NCBI RefSeq assembly: GCF_018991925.1
Contig: NW_024732415.1
Coordinates: 3,326,981-3,390,980, forward strand
Length of the DNA: 64,000 nt
Direction: 5' to 3'
From: Homarus americanus
Lineage: Eukaryota; Arthropoda; Malacostraca; Decapoda; Nephropidae
Under the pieces are notes generated by a model. The model ran no database searches. It saw nothing but the letters and a program-made list of their open reading frames with translations, and was not told where the DNA came from. Below are positions 35,300 to 47,797 of this stretch, in pieces (the stretch's first letter is position 1; each line of letters starts with the position of its first letter). The position numbers and the translations under genes are program-made.

Positions 35300-35935
35300 A
35301 TGAGTCAGGAATAACGTGAAAGTAATGGCTGTTTCTAAATTTGAAAATGTTGTGTACTTGAGCAGTAACATTAACTATGATGGTAGATGTGTTAAGGAAA
35401 TCAAAGCAAGAACAGGACAAGTAAAAACAGCATTTGATGATCTAAAAGACCTAATAAAAGGGGACATTGACTTCAATTTGACAATAAGGCTGCTGGAAGG
35501 CTGTATATGGTCAGGACTGTTGTGTGGGTCAGAAGTGTGGACACTTTCAGCAGACAATAGAAAGAGGTTGGAGGCCTTTTGAATGTGGTCTTATAGGCAA
35601 ATGTAAAGAATGAGTTACACCGACAGGAAAACAAATAAAGAAATACTAAGATTATGAAGAAAAAATAACGAGAAATACTTGAAATGTACAGAAAAGAAAA
35701 ATGAGATATTTTGGTCAAATAATTATGGATGAGGGGATAATAACAGAAATATAAATGGGCAGAGTTGAGGGTATTAAGGCCAGGGGAAGGAAGTGACTGG
35801 GATGGATGAATCACTTTCAAAACTGAGTTCCTAGAGCGATACAGAACCTTGCAGGATTGGTAAAAACTGCCCGAGAACGTTTAGAGTGGAGGGCTGACTG
35901 TGGTCGCCAACCTTTAGATATAAGGCGATACTGTG
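35300..35935 (+). mobile_element. RTE-like non-LTR retrotransposon 3' end, degenerate
   Basis: The open part 35316-35582 encodes VVYLSSNINYDGRCVKEIKA, then a segment with SGLLCGSEVWTLSADNRKRL. This is the end of the endonuclease/reverse-transcriptase protein of RTE-type elements (known versions read YLGS-I...LLYGSE-W). The usual double Cys or Tyr positions are partly changed. After a stop at 35581 the remaining C-terminus is still traceable through stops and shifts (KRKMRYFGQII; later RERLEWRADCGRQP). It ends at a long (TA)n, as RTE elements often end in microsatellites. It lies about 100 bp after the other element's poly(A). Confidence 0.75.
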
Positions 35936-35937
35936 AT

Positions 35938-36439
<502 letters not shown>

Positions 36440-37390
36440 TTGAATAATAGAAATATAAAGGGGAATCTTACAAAGCCAAAAGACATTACAACCTGGAACT
36501 ACCACAGACACTGGCTACCACACTATTAATATCACAACACACTTGAGGTCATCAGGAGAGGTGTCGGGTTTCAGCCACTATTTCATGACCCTCTGACCCA
36601 TCCTGGCGTGGCCAGTGATCCACACCACACCACAATAAACCATCTCACATATATACTGTAGATAGATAGATAGAAGAGATCTTTAGATAATACTGGTGTT
36701 TTTCCCCAAATGTACCGCAGGTCCAACCCTCAAAATATCATATTATTCTCCAATTGAGAAATAAAAAAGAAAGGAATCATTTCATTTCAACAAAACAGAT
36801 TATATTTTTCACCCTAAATATATTAAAAGAATCGTTCATTAATTACCAAACAGTGATAGCTTCATTTCTTGATTTTTGGAATGGTCTGTATCTGAGATTC
36901 ACTTTTATTCATTATTCATTTTTACCAAATTATATAAGAATTTATTTTGTACAGACTGACAGACATAGACTGTAAAGAACTTAGTAATATCTTTGTTCCA
37001 GTATATAAGGCAATAGACACACAGATACATGAAAACAAACACCAGAGGAACATCTTCCCAAACAATCTACTACCGTAATAATCCAAGACTAGCAAGCGTA
37101 TAGGCAGACACTAACACACAGTAGTTACAATACCTAAACTGGTATAATTAAAGACATACAGACAGACACACACATGCACATACACAGAAAGAGGTTACGA
37201 ATACAGAAACATAACAAAAGTACGCGTGGAGAGACATGGAAGTGATAAAAGAGAGAGAGAGAGAAGTGGGAGCAGAAAAAGATAAGAGAAAGGAGAAAGA
37301 TATAACACAGAAAGCGGAGAAAGTAAAAGAGAGAAAGTAGAAAGTATAATATGTATACATTATGACACAATTTCAAAGTTCACGGCCCGG
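36440..37390. other. AT-rich spacer, no gene seen
   Basis: Unique-looking DNA with a short GATA tract (36660-36674), a GA run (37251-37264) and purine-rich stretches. The frame at 36754-36975 is AT-driven and unrecognised. Confidence 0.4.
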
Positions 37391-37397
37391 AAAATGA

Positions 37398-37612
37398 ACG
37401 TGGGAAAAAAGACGTGAGCGTGGGAAAAAAGACGTGAGCGTGGGAAGAAAGACGTGAGCGTGGGAAGAAAGACGTGAGCGTGGGAAGAAGGAGAGGAGCA
37501 TGGGAAGAAGGAGAGGAGCGTGGGAAGAAAGACGTGAGCGTGGGAAGGAGAACGTGAGCGTGGGAAGAAGGAGAGGAGTGTGGGAAGAAGGAGAGGAGCG
37601 TGGGGAAAGCGG
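37398..37612 (+). repeat. 20-bp minisatellite, about 11 copies
   Basis: Unit CGTGGGAAGAAAGACGTGAG, with alternate form CGTGGGAAGAAGGAGAGGAG. Length is constant at 20 bp; the two forms come in blocks. Unrelated in sequence to the 20-bp array at 28041. Confidence 0.92.
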
Positions 37613-37683
37613 CATAAAGGAGAGATACCGAGAGGAATTATTATAGTTTCGTTCAGTTCGTAGTTAAGTTATTCTGATTTGTA

Positions 37684-37686
<3 letters not shown>

Positions 37687-37733
<47 letters not shown>
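37687..37733 (+). repeat. (TG)n microsatellite
   Basis: About 46 bp of TG. Confidence 0.97.
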
Positions 37734-37735
<2 letters not shown>

Positions 37736-37794
37736 ATAATGCCAATCTTACAATGTTTAGTTACAGAAACATCTTATGGTTTAATTCTAATCCA

Positions 37795-38010
37795 TTCCAA
37801 CCACCCCTTACTCCCTCCCCTCTTCTCTCATTCCTTCTATCCTTGCCACCTTTCCCTCTCACTCCATCTTATTCCCTCCCCCCCTCTTCTCCCTCCCCCT
37901 TCCATCATAATCTTCCTTCCCTCTACCCTCTAATCATCCTCCTCCTCCTTCCCTTTCACCCCTCTCCCTCTCCCTCTCCCTCTCCCTCTCCCTCTCCTCC
38001 TACACAACCA
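37795..38010 (+). repeat. Pyrimidine-rich tract with (CCCTCT)n
   Basis: C/T-rich DNA ending in about five CCCTCT units (37963-37998). Confidence 0.85.
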
Positions 38011-38101
38011 GTTTCTAACGGTATGTTGCATCTCTCCTCCTGCTACACCTAGAAGTTTATTAAGACTAAAATTAAGTCAAGGTTCGTGTCCCTTATTTGA
38101 A

Positions 38102-38104
<3 letters not shown>

Positions 38105-38153
<49 letters not shown>

Positions 38154-38260
38154 AGAGAAGAGGAAAGAGTAAAAGAGAGGGAAGAAGAATGTATGGAGAG
38201 ATGAAAAGAGAAGGAGCAGAGAGAGGAAGGGGAAGAAGAAGTAGACAGACAGTTAAGGAA
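38105..38260 (+). repeat. (AG)n and purine-rich tract
   Basis: AG run at 38105-38147 then a GGGGGGGAGAGAAGAGG-type purine stretch. Confidence 0.9.
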
Positions 38261-38373
38261 GACCGACAGAAACAACCAGAAAAGGGAATAATTTTACAAA
38301 ATAAGAAATAATATTAGTTACAGTAAATCTTTGTTTCCTCAGCACTGGAATGACTTGTATCAGTAGATTTATT

Positions 38374-38416
38374 TGTATGTATGTATGTATGTATGTATGT
38401 ATGTATGTATGTATGT
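38374..38416 (+). repeat. (TATG)n microsatellite
   Basis: About eleven TATG units. Confidence 0.95.
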
Positions 38417-38832
38417 ACCTTAAAATATTAACAAAGGAATGAACACACACGCATGCATCAGTAACTTATGAATAAAACATCACATTAACATATAATTAAG
38501 GTAACCCGCCTGTTGGTAAATGTATTCAAGTCATACCAGTTGCCCATCTTGTTTATTTACCACATTAAATAGACGATAAAATTACAGTGTGTGAGAATAG
38601 TGTCCGTCTGTCCGTCCGTCCGTCCATTTCCTACATATTCCCGTCTATCCCGTCTACTCTGTATGTCCTTTCCGTCTCCTCCGTCCATCCAGTTTATCAA
38701 CGCGATTACTTGAACAATATAAAAATAAATGTGGGTAAAAGTTTCGCCATCCTCGTAACCTACCAAGATGCCGCTCCAGTTCTTTAATAGATTTTTGTCC
38801 TCTATATTTAAAGGGGGTCAATGGGCCGGCCA
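38417..38832. other. Spacer with TCCG and GTCC repeats
   Basis: Unique DNA apart from TCCGTCTGTCCGTCCGTCCG near 38603. No supported gene. Confidence 0.35.
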
Positions 38833-38846
38833 GTCTCCATGGTGAC
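38833..38846 (+). promoter_or_regulatory. X-box-like (RFX) site
   Basis: GTCTCCATGGTGAC fits the metazoan X-box pattern RYYNYY-N(1-3)-RRNRAC exactly and is a near-perfect inverted repeat (one mismatch). RFX factors use such sites upstream of ciliary and other genes. No adjacent gene was found, so function is unproven. Confidence 0.3.
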
Positions 38847-38946
38847 GGCAAGATACTGTACTGTGCCTCCACCTTTATTATCTGTCAGTCTGTATTCATT
38901 GTTTTGTTTCGTAGGACATAGTGTTTTGACTTAACCTAATAAATTT

Positions 38947-38997
38947 GATGGATTTATTTATTTATTTATTTTTATTTATTTTATTTTTTTCGGAATA

Positions 38998-39046
<49 letters not shown>

Positions 39047-39155
39047 TTCTTTCTGTCTGTCTGTGTCTTTCTCCGTTTATCTATGTATGTGTGCGTCTGT
39101 TTATCGTTTTATCCATCTGGCTGTATTTATATTTCTCTCTCTCTCTCTCTCTGCC
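38947..39155 (+). repeat. (TTTA)n, (TCTG)n and CT microsatellites
   Basis: TTTA units at 38955-38985, TCTG units at about 38999-39062 with one TCTT interruption, and a CT run near 39134-39152. Confidence 0.92.
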
Positions 39156-39169
39156 CGGCTTAATAAACA

Positions 39170-39965
39170 CACTGGCTACTCAGAGTGGCATCCCCCCTCT
39201 CTAGAAATGAATTTCTTGTGCAAGCAATTTCTCTTAATATTTGCCAGCAATAACAAACTTTGGTAGAAGTAACCCACAATATATATATAAAGGCCCCAAC
39301 TAAATTACCGTGTTCAGTACTACCGGTCATTTATGTACTGTAGCTACTGTAAACACTCAAAGATAACATTATAACCACCAAGTAAAGGTACACATACAAT
39401 ACAGGGATATAATTCAAACCCCCAAAAATGTTTATGTTGGTAATAGTTAGGATATATTTTAGGGTCGGTGGAGCCCTGGGAACAAGGCTGTGTGTCATGC
39501 CCCCCGACACCTGGGTCCTGACCAGCACTCTAAGGTTGTTAAGGTGAATATTCCTCGTAAGTGTTGACCTCTGATTCTACCTTAACTGCTTGATTTAAGT
39601 TAAAGAAGCATAATTAACGTTCACAGGTTAAGGGGAAAATTGCCATGTGAATTTTTCGAGAATCCACTTAAGAAAACAATTAACGAGTTAACTTTTGAGA
39701 ATCATCGTAACGCAACAAAAATTAAGTATAGTTTTCCTTAACACGTCCAGTTATGGTTAAAAAAATAAATAAATAAATTAGAGAAGCAAATTGACTTAGA
39801 AAGGTTTAAGACTCCGGTTATAGGAGAAACTTAACGTATAAACCTTTACGAAAGAACTTACTAACTCTTTCTTAAGTTAAAGGAAAGAATTATTAACTTA
39901 TGAACATTTGAGAATCTAGTTAAGGAATTATTACCTTTTAAACCTTTTGAGAATCTGGGTTAATT
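39170..39965. other. AT-rich spacer with degenerate 'AACTTA' phrases
   Basis: Between about 39590 and 39960 phrases such as GAGAATCCACTTAAG, GTTAACTTTTGAGAATC and AACCTTTTGAGAATCTGGG recur. They look like a very old tandem or dispersed repeat, with similar phrases near 44000-44180. No gene seen. Confidence 0.4.
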
Positions 39966-39972
39966 GCATCAT

Positions 39973-40985
39973 GGTGGGGGGGGGGGGAGGGAGAACATGG
40001 AAGGGAATGAGAGGAATTATGAGAAATGGGTAATGATGTGTGATGAATGGGGAGAGACAGATGTGAGGAGGATAGGGAGGGAGGAGGTGGTGTGGGGTAG
40101 GGTGGGGTGGGGGGTGGTGGTGTGTGGGGGAGGAGGGTGGTGTGTGGGGTGTATGGGGAGGAGGTGGTGGTGGGGTGTGGGGGTAGGGAGGGGTGGGGTG
40201 GGGTGTGGGGAGGAGCATGGTGGTGTGGGGTGTGGGATGTGATGGGTGTGTGGGGGAGGGGGGTGGTGGGTGGGTGTGGGGGAGGAGGGTGGTGGTGTGG
40301 GTGTGTGGGGAGTGAGGGTGGTGGTGGGTGTGTGGGGAGTGAGGGGGTGGTGTGGTGTGGGGTGTGTGTGTGGGGTGGTGGTGGTGGGTGTGTGGGGGTG
40401 GGGTGGTGGTGTGTGGGGTGTGGTGGGGAGGGAGGCATGGTGGTGTGGGTGTGATGGTGTGTGGGGGAGGAGGGGTGGTGTGGGGTGTGTGGGGGGGGGG
40501 GAGGGGTGGTGTGTGGATGGTGATGGGTGGGGTGTGGGGGTGTGGGTGGGGAGTGGGAGGGTGGTGGGGGTGGGGGTGGGGGGGTGGTGGGGGTGGGGTG
40601 AGGGGTGGGGTGGTGTGGGGTGTGTGGGGAGGAGGGTGGTGGTGGGGTGTGGATGGTGATGTGGGGTGTGGGGGAGGAGGTGGTGGTGTGGGTGTGTGGG
40701 GGGGAGGAGGGTGGTGGTGGGGGGTGTGTGGGGGGGGAGGGGTGGTGTGGGGTGTGGGGGGGAGGAGGGTGGTGTGTGGGGTGTGTGGGGGAGGAGGTGG
40801 TGGTGTGGGGAGGAGGGTGGTGTGGGGGGAGGAGGGTGGTGGTGTGGGTGTGTGAGGGAGTGAGGTGTGTGGTGGTGGTGTGTGGGGGAGTGAGGGTGGT
40901 GGTGTGGGTGTGTGGATGGTGATGTGGGTGTGTGGGGGAGTGAGGGTGGTGGTGTAGGTGTGTGGGGGAGTGAGGGTGTGTGAGA
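39973..40985 (+). repeat. G-rich minisatellite, about 1 kb
   Basis: + strand of G and T with few A and almost no C: GGTGGTGGTGTGGGGTGTG and GTGTGGGGGAGGAGGGTGG phrases of variable spacing. It holds dozens of runs of three or more G and is a strong candidate for G-quadruplex formation. Long frames on both strands (up to 399 codons, Pro/His/Thr-rich on -) are by-products. Confidence 0.9.
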
Positions 40986-41370
40986 AGGAGAGGAGGGAGT
41001 AGAGGGGAAAGTGGGAGAGTAAGGTCCAGGGAAGAGGGAGAGAAGAGTGTGTGGAAGAGGATAGTGAGAGAGGGAGAGGGATGAGAGGGAATAATACTCC
41101 TGGAACAGAATATGGAATTAAGGTTACCACATTTTCCTTCCCCCTTCTCTCCTCCCTCCCTTTCTCCTCTCCTCTTCAGCCCTATTCTCCCCTTTTTCTC
41201 CTCCCTTTTCCCTCTATCCTTCCCCTTTTAATTTCCCTATCGTTGGAGCCCATTTTTCTTTCTTCATTTCACTTCTCCTTTCCCTCTCCCCTACCTCCTC
41301 TTTCTCCCCTACCCTCTTCCCCTCTCCCCTCCTTTCTCCCCCTTCCTCTCCCCTCCCATATATGTCCCTC
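40986..41370 (+). repeat. Purine tract switching to pyrimidine tract
   Basis: GA-rich to about 41090, a short mixed join, then C/T-rich from 41133 to 41365. The strand bias flips over about 40 bp. Confidence 0.75.
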
Positions 41371-41525
41371 GAAGGAGATACAAATTTAACAGCGTGTAGA
41401 AATTTTTACGCTCTAATTTATTCCAGCCATTTACTGAAATTGGTTTGTTTTTTTTATTATTGTTTTTGTTGGTGGGGGTAGGGGAAGTGGGGGTGGGAGA
41501 GGATAGGTTAGGTTATGGAGGATGA

Positions 41526-41526
<1 letters not shown>

Positions 41527-41586
<60 letters not shown>
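41527..41586 (+). repeat. (AC)n microsatellite
   Basis: About 60 bp of AC. Confidence 0.97.
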
Positions 41587-41589
<3 letters not shown>

Positions 41590-41590
<1 letters not shown>

Positions 41591-42210
41591 AGCTCCTGAA
41601 TCAAGCTGTCGCACTAAACTCAGGCTCCAACCATTACCCAAAGATTGTTCTTCATGTAAGCTGCCAGATACTGCTACACATTATCTCTCTCTCCCTCTCT
41701 CTCTCTCTCACTAATAACGTTTCTCTGACATACAAAATACTCTAAACTTAGTCAATCTATTTTGAAAACATTAGTACGGAAATGTATATGTTTTTTTTCA
41801 CTTGTAAATATTTATATAAAAACCCGTAATAGTAATATATATAGTAAAATGACTATAATGTACACGTGTATAGATAATGAAATGGTATAAACTAATAAAG
41901 GGATGATATTACATAGATAAAAGTGAATGAAATGACTGTATTATTTATTCATTATTTCTAATATTACGATATTTACTGAAAAAAATGGTTAATGTGAATG
42001 ATTATTTGTAGCGGCGTGTGTTACGGCGGGCTCTCTCTCTCTCTCAGACTGTCTATCTATCTATCTATCTATCTATCTATATTTAGTCTGTATTCCTTGA
42101 TATTTAAATTAAAACTTTCGTATGTAAATCTCAACAGTTATGAGCCATGCACTTATCCGGGCACTGGTCACGTATCACAACGCCATGACCAACTACCTGG
42201 TGATTAAACA
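41590..42210. other. AT-rich spacer with small CT and (CTAT)n tracts
   Basis: CT runs near 41685-41708 and 42030-42044 and (CTAT)n at 42052-42080. No gene seen. Confidence 0.45.
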
Positions 42211-42213
42211 CCC

Positions 42214-42251
42214 TAAACCTAACTTAACCTAACCTAACCTAACCTAACCTG
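42214..42251 (+). repeat. Interstitial telomere-type (CCTAA)n
   Basis: TTAACCTAACCTAACCTAAC-type run, about six units of CCTAA. This is the arthropod telomere repeat TTAGG on -. Short degenerate tracts also occur at 34925, 59476, 62555-62610 and 63245-63385. Confidence 0.8.
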
Positions 42252-42476
42252 ATCATCACGTAAAATGACCTGAGGTGACTTCTGTTCAGGTTACTTTTGA
42301 CACTTACCGTGACCAGGGGAGAGGTCATCTTTAGTCAGTGACGGAAGTTGTTTGGGATAGCGTCTCTGATCTCAGGTCAGTAGAGGTGGCAGAGAGAGAA
42401 AGAGAGCGAGCGAGCATCCATGGACAGGTGCAATAATATGTCCTGTTTACCAATGCCCCACTGTATGTATATATAA

Positions 42477-42483
<7 letters not shown>

Positions 42484-42521
<38 letters not shown>
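42484..42521 (+). repeat. (GT)n microsatellite
   Basis: About 38 bp of GT. Confidence 0.97.
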
Positions 42522-42524
<3 letters not shown>

Positions 42525-42714
42525 GTATATATAATTAAATACAGGCTTGTAACATAACACGAGACACCACTACAGTATTTTAATAGCGAGAATATAATGA
42601 GTATGATGTGGTAGTTCCTTTATGGTAGGGTAGTGGAGAAGTGTGACCAGGGTGAGGGTCTGCCATCAACACTTATCTTTACTATGGGTACAAGAGAGGT
42701 CGCTCAGGTGCACT

Positions 42715-42845
42715 TGTGTGTTGAGGGAAGAGTGAGAGGGAGGGGGGGAAGAGTGAGAGGGAGGGAAGGAAAAGTGAGAGTGAAGGGGGAAAGAGTGAGA
42801 ATGGGAGGATGAGGGAGAGAGAGTGTGAGTGAAAGTGAGGGTTAC
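42715..42845 (+). repeat. GA-rich degenerate minisatellite
   Basis: Recurring GGGAAGAGTGAGAGGGAGG-like units of about 20-25 bp. Confidence 0.7.
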
Positions 42846-42849
42846 TGGT

Positions 42850-43555
42850 GGGGGGACATATACAGTACAGGGTTCCACCATAGGTAAACACAAGAGATAA
42901 TGTATTAATTTACTTATAAACGTACAAGGAGGGAACCCAATCGTCCACTTCGGTCGGGAATCAAACCTGTGACTATTGACCTGCAAGAATAATATACTAC
43001 CATTCCTATTTCTCTATATTAATTCCTTTCCATCTTGCTGCCAGAAGTTCGGTGGATCTAAAAGTGAATTTGTTTTAATTATCAGGAAAATTCTTGGTGA
43101 CAAACAGTTCAAGAATTTATTTGTGTTAGTTTTTTATTCAACTTGATAAACTTAAATAAAGACAAGATATTGACTTTGTAGTATACATGAGTGACAATGA
43201 CGTATTTGAGCTCATAAAACTCCATTATCAGGAGAGAGTAAAGCTCGTATATGGTTAAGATCACGAGTAAGAGGGAGAAAGAGGGAGAGAAGAAGAAAGA
43301 AAGAAAGAGAGAGAGGGAGGTAAAACGAGTGAGAGACAAAATTGGCAAATAAGAAGTCGAAGGTAGATTCTTTTTATACAATGAGAGAGAGAGATAGAAA
43401 AAGATAAATAGAAAAAAGAGAGAGACGATTAGCCACATAGATAGATAAATTGACAGATAGATAGACGGATAACTCTAACCACAATAAAGAATGTATTACC
43501 TTGTGATATCACCTTATAAAAATCCAATGTTTACAAATCCCTCCGCTCTAGTGTT
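42850..43555. other. Spacer with GA tract and (GATA)n
   Basis: Unique AT-rich DNA, purine-rich at 43255-43435, GATA-type units at 43438-43472. No gene seen. Confidence 0.4.
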
Positions 43556-43561
43556 TGTGAG

Positions 43562-43807
43562 GTGAGTCTCGCTCGGGCCAAATGTTTACATAATAGCCCC
43601 CAAAAAACAGACTCCCTCTCGGGTGTTTCGCTCGCTTCGCACATCCTCAAGACAGAGATAAACACACAAATGTCATTCGTATCCGCCTTCATGCAGCCAA
43701 TTTCAGGTCAAATGGATGGCACTCTTAATAATGTTCCTTCACAGTGGGTTCCAATGGCCTTAAGTACCGTTCCGGGTAGTGAGGGCAGTTACACCAAACT
43801 ACCCTAA
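43562..43807 (+). CDS. Unrecognised 81-codon open frame
   Basis: One of the few open frames in the window with ordinary amino-acid composition. It starts at ATG? context AGGTGAGTCTCG (the first codon is GTG-like, so no true start is visible) and runs MSFVSAFMQPISGQMDG, then PSQWVPMALSTVPGSEGSY, to a TAA. It might be an exon or part of a dispersed repeat. An upstream GAGGTGAGT could be a splice donor of a different exon. No domain recognised; no function proposed. Confidence 0.25.
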   Translation: MSLARAKCLHNSPQKTDSLSGVSLASHILKTEINTQMSFVSAFMQPISGQMDGTLNNVPSQWVPMALSTVPGSEGSYTKLP

Positions 43808-44432
43808 TAAATAAGATTGAGGTTCAGTAATATTGTACCTCATTAGGACTTGGACCCATTATTTTTGGAAGCCATTAAGAGCTGGGGCCCATAAGGGAAG
43901 GGGCCTACATCACAGCCTCAGTTTCTAAATATCCCAAAGTGGTTCAATTAAAGACACAAAGATAGATTCTCATTGGTCCGTGTGTCCAATATTTCCCTTA
44001 ATTTAAACTCTGACACAAATACAGATTCTCAAAGGTTAGCATAATTAAAAACCTTTTAACTGGAGATCTGAGAACGCATCTAATTGACTCACTTAAGCCA
44101 CGACACAAAGAGAGTATTTCAAACTTTTCTTAAGTTAAATATGTCCCTAATTGGAGATGTGAGAACGTGTATAACCGGCCCATTTAAACTACGACACAGT
44201 GAAGGTAAAGATTAGTCCTATTCTAAAACTTTGTCGGACAATAGTTCGCTCCCCGTGGTGAAACTGAGTCACGGAATGAATCTCCGAACTGATTTACCCT
44301 GACTGTTTCATCTCATTAGGAGTCGATGCTGCTTCATTTTGGACGGGGGTGAATTTTTGACCCCGAGTGTTCGTCAGGAGGCAGTATGGCCGGTACTGCA
44401 CTCGGCTTTCTTCACTTCACCAACTGGGAAAT
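43808..44432. other. Spacer with eroded CCCATTA phrases
   Basis: TTAGGACTTGGACCCATTA and AGAGCTGGGGCCCATAAGG (43840-43905) resemble the repeats at 31.3-32.8 kb. Later phrases (TTAACTGGAGATCTGAGAAC and CTAATTGGAGATGTGAGAAC, about 44055 and 44150) form a diverged direct repeat of about 95 bp. No gene seen. Confidence 0.4.
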
Positions 44433-44494
44433 CCTGGGATGGAACCAAAGACCCTTAGGACAAGAGGTCTGTATCTGCTCTGCCACTGCACCCC
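44433..44494 (-). repeat. tRNA-like sequence (SINE head)
   Basis: On - it reads GTGGCAGAGCAG (box A-like, 44476-44486) then GGTTCCATCCCAG (box B-like, 44436-44446) at tRNA-like spacing. The stems are imperfect, so it is a tRNA-derived SINE head or a tRNA pseudogene rather than a working tRNA. Confidence 0.5.
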
Positions 44495-44499
44495 ATAAC

Positions 44500-45777
<1,278 letters not shown>

Positions 45778-45900
45778 TGTATATACACACACATCGTACG
45801 TTCCTACAATATTTAAAGTTGCTTAATTTTGGTTGTACACAGTACTGTATGTATCTCTCTCCAAAATCCCATAATTTAATATTGTGTTTTTTTCTTTCAG

Positions 45901-45958
45901 GTTGTTATCAACATTTGCCAACTCCCTGCTACGTTTGTGTTAAGGCTGCTAATGATAA
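45901..45958 (+). CDS. Candidate internal exon (partial gene)
   Basis: A strong acceptor (TTTTTTTCTTTCAG ending at 45900) precedes 58 nt that end in GATAA followed by GTAAGA, a good donor. In the frame with two leading bases the exon reads [18 protein letters not shown] with ordinary composition and two Cys pairs. A second, 26-nt segment at 46301-46326, also bounded by TATCTTCCAG and GTAAGA, continues that same frame without a stop. Both are short and AT-rich DNA gives chance splice sites often, so this is tentative. Confidence 0.25.
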
Positions 45959-45960
45959 GT

Positions 45961-45961
<1 letters not shown>

Positions 45962-45995
<34 letters not shown>

Positions 45996-45996
45996 T

Positions 45997-46035
<39 letters not shown>

Positions 46036-46036
46036 T
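45962..46036 (+). repeat. (GATA)n microsatellite
   Basis: About eighteen GATA units with one GTTA interruption. Confidence 0.95.
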
Positions 46037-46580
46037 GAACAAACCTCACCAGGAACCATAAATAAAGACACATCTCTCTGGTCGCTTATATTACGGCAAC
46101 AATAAATTAAACCGGAAATATTTCATAAGACTTAAACATCGAGGAATAAACCTAAATATATTATGGATTTTTAGTTCCTTTAGCAGTGAAATATTATACT
46201 CTGGATTATTAATATATTTTAGGTTATGTTTAGTATATTTATCGTCAATATATATCCTTGAATATATCTAACTATAACAAATACTTTTTCTATCTTCCAG
46301 TGTTACTATTAGATATCAATTCAATCGTAAGACCCAATATATTTACCAAATCTAACATTAAGGATAGTAAACGGATCATAGTAAAAACATGTGTACTGAG
46401 GATTTATATACAGTATTATATTTTGGGTGTAAAATATTAGTTGGATGAAAAATAACCAATATTGTTCGTGTTTATGTGCAATTCTCTGTACATTTTGACT
46501 TTATTTTAGTGAACGATATATCTACGTTCAAAGTGACAGGTAATATTTGCCAATTTAACCAACTGTAGGGAGGTAGAGGT
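46037..46580. other. AT-rich spacer
   Basis: Contains the small exon-like segment 46301-46326 described with the candidate exon at 45901. Otherwise nothing recognised. Confidence 0.35.
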
Positions 46581-46594
46581 ATATAGTAGTAGTT

Positions 46595-46635
<41 letters not shown>

Positions 46636-46636
46636 T
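46581..46636 (+). repeat. (TAG)n microsatellite
   Basis: About eighteen AGT units with one TTG interruption. Confidence 0.95.
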
Positions 46637-46794
46637 AATATACGTAAGTAACATTCATCAGTAACATAATTAAGTGAAGGTGAAGTCCACTAGGTAGGGA
46701 GATACGTTGGATAATTAACTTATACATGTAATTAACACCGATGATAATGAGTTACTTGAAAGAGGTAAACAACATAGAAAGTGAGTAAACTCAG

Positions 46795-47150
46795 TAGGAG
46801 GGGGGGAAGGAGGGAGGAGGAGAAAGAGAAATACAGGAAAGTAGTAACATGAACTATCCTGAAATGTGGTGGGGAGGAGGGAGGCAGGAGACGGAGGGAG
46901 GAGGAGAAAGGAAGAAAGAGGAGGAAGAAGAGGTGAGGAGGTGAGGACAGGGAGGAGAGTAGAAATATAGGGGATATGGAGTAAGGGGAGTGAAGAAGAG
47001 CAAGGGGAAGAGAGGAGAGTAGGGAAGTAGGAGAAAGGGTGAGAGAATAAGAAAGAGGAGAGAAAGGTGTTGAGAGTAGGAAGGAGAAAGGGTGAAAGAA
47101 TAAGAGAAGAGGAGAGAAAGGGAGGAAGTAGAGTGAGGTCAGGGAAGAAT
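46795..47150 (+). repeat. Purine-rich tract
   Basis: GGAGGGAGGAGGAGAAAGAG-type sequence over about 350 bp, nearly free of C and T on +. A 181-codon - frame is a by-product. Confidence 0.8.
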
Positions 47151-47186
47151 AAACTGTAGCTATTAGTAGTTTGATGTTACGTCGGC

Positions 47187-47187
<1 letters not shown>

Positions 47188-47219
<32 letters not shown>

Positions 47220-47220
47220 A
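47188..47220 (+). repeat. (TAG)n microsatellite
   Basis: About eleven AGT units. Confidence 0.95.
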
Positions 47221-47735
47221 CACACACATACATTTACAAGTACGTACATGACCCCCCATACACACAGTCATAGGCACATTAGATCTCCCAAATGTTTACA
47301 CGAACAGAAAACGGGATTTATCTGTGAGAGGGAGACGATATTTTTACGCTGATTTGAGAGGTATGTAAATTGTATGTTAATTCAAGCTAATTTTTTTTCC
47401 CCTTATATCACCAGCTTTTTCGGTGAGATATTTAACTTGCTTTCATGAGGTTGAAATTGTGGTTATAGCGTTGGTATTTTGCAATGATGGTGTTCAAGGT
47501 TATTTTTTTTTAGTTCTTGCGTTTTATTTTTTCTACTTTTTAATATTTTCTTCTCGTGTATTACTTTTTGGTTTGTGTTTTGATCATCAGGATTTTGTTC
47601 AGTTATTTTTTTATAATTTTATTTATACTTTGGTCTATATATTTTTCAAACGGACTTTTTTTACTTTTTATATTTTACTTTATTTTTTATTTTTGGTGTT
47701 ATGAAGTGATGGTTATCGATGGCTGTTTTATGAGG

Positions 47736-47737
<2 letters not shown>
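47221..47737. other. T-rich spacer
   Basis: Very T-rich on + from 47385 to 47700. Open frames rich in Phe and Leu here follow from base composition. Confidence 0.45.

Positions 47738-47796
<59 letters not shown>
47738..47796 (+). repeat. (TG)n microsatellite
   Basis: About 58 bp of TG. Confidence 0.97.

Positions 47797-47797
<1 letters not shown>

Noticed and set aside
39931..41130. 399-codon Pro/His/Thr-rich frame
   Set aside because: It comes from the G-rich minisatellite, with competing open frames on the other strand and no start or splice context.
47423..47704. Phe-rich 93-codon frame resembling a membrane protein
   Set aside because: The DNA is T-rich throughout, so hydrophobic residues are expected by composition; no known family or splice context.
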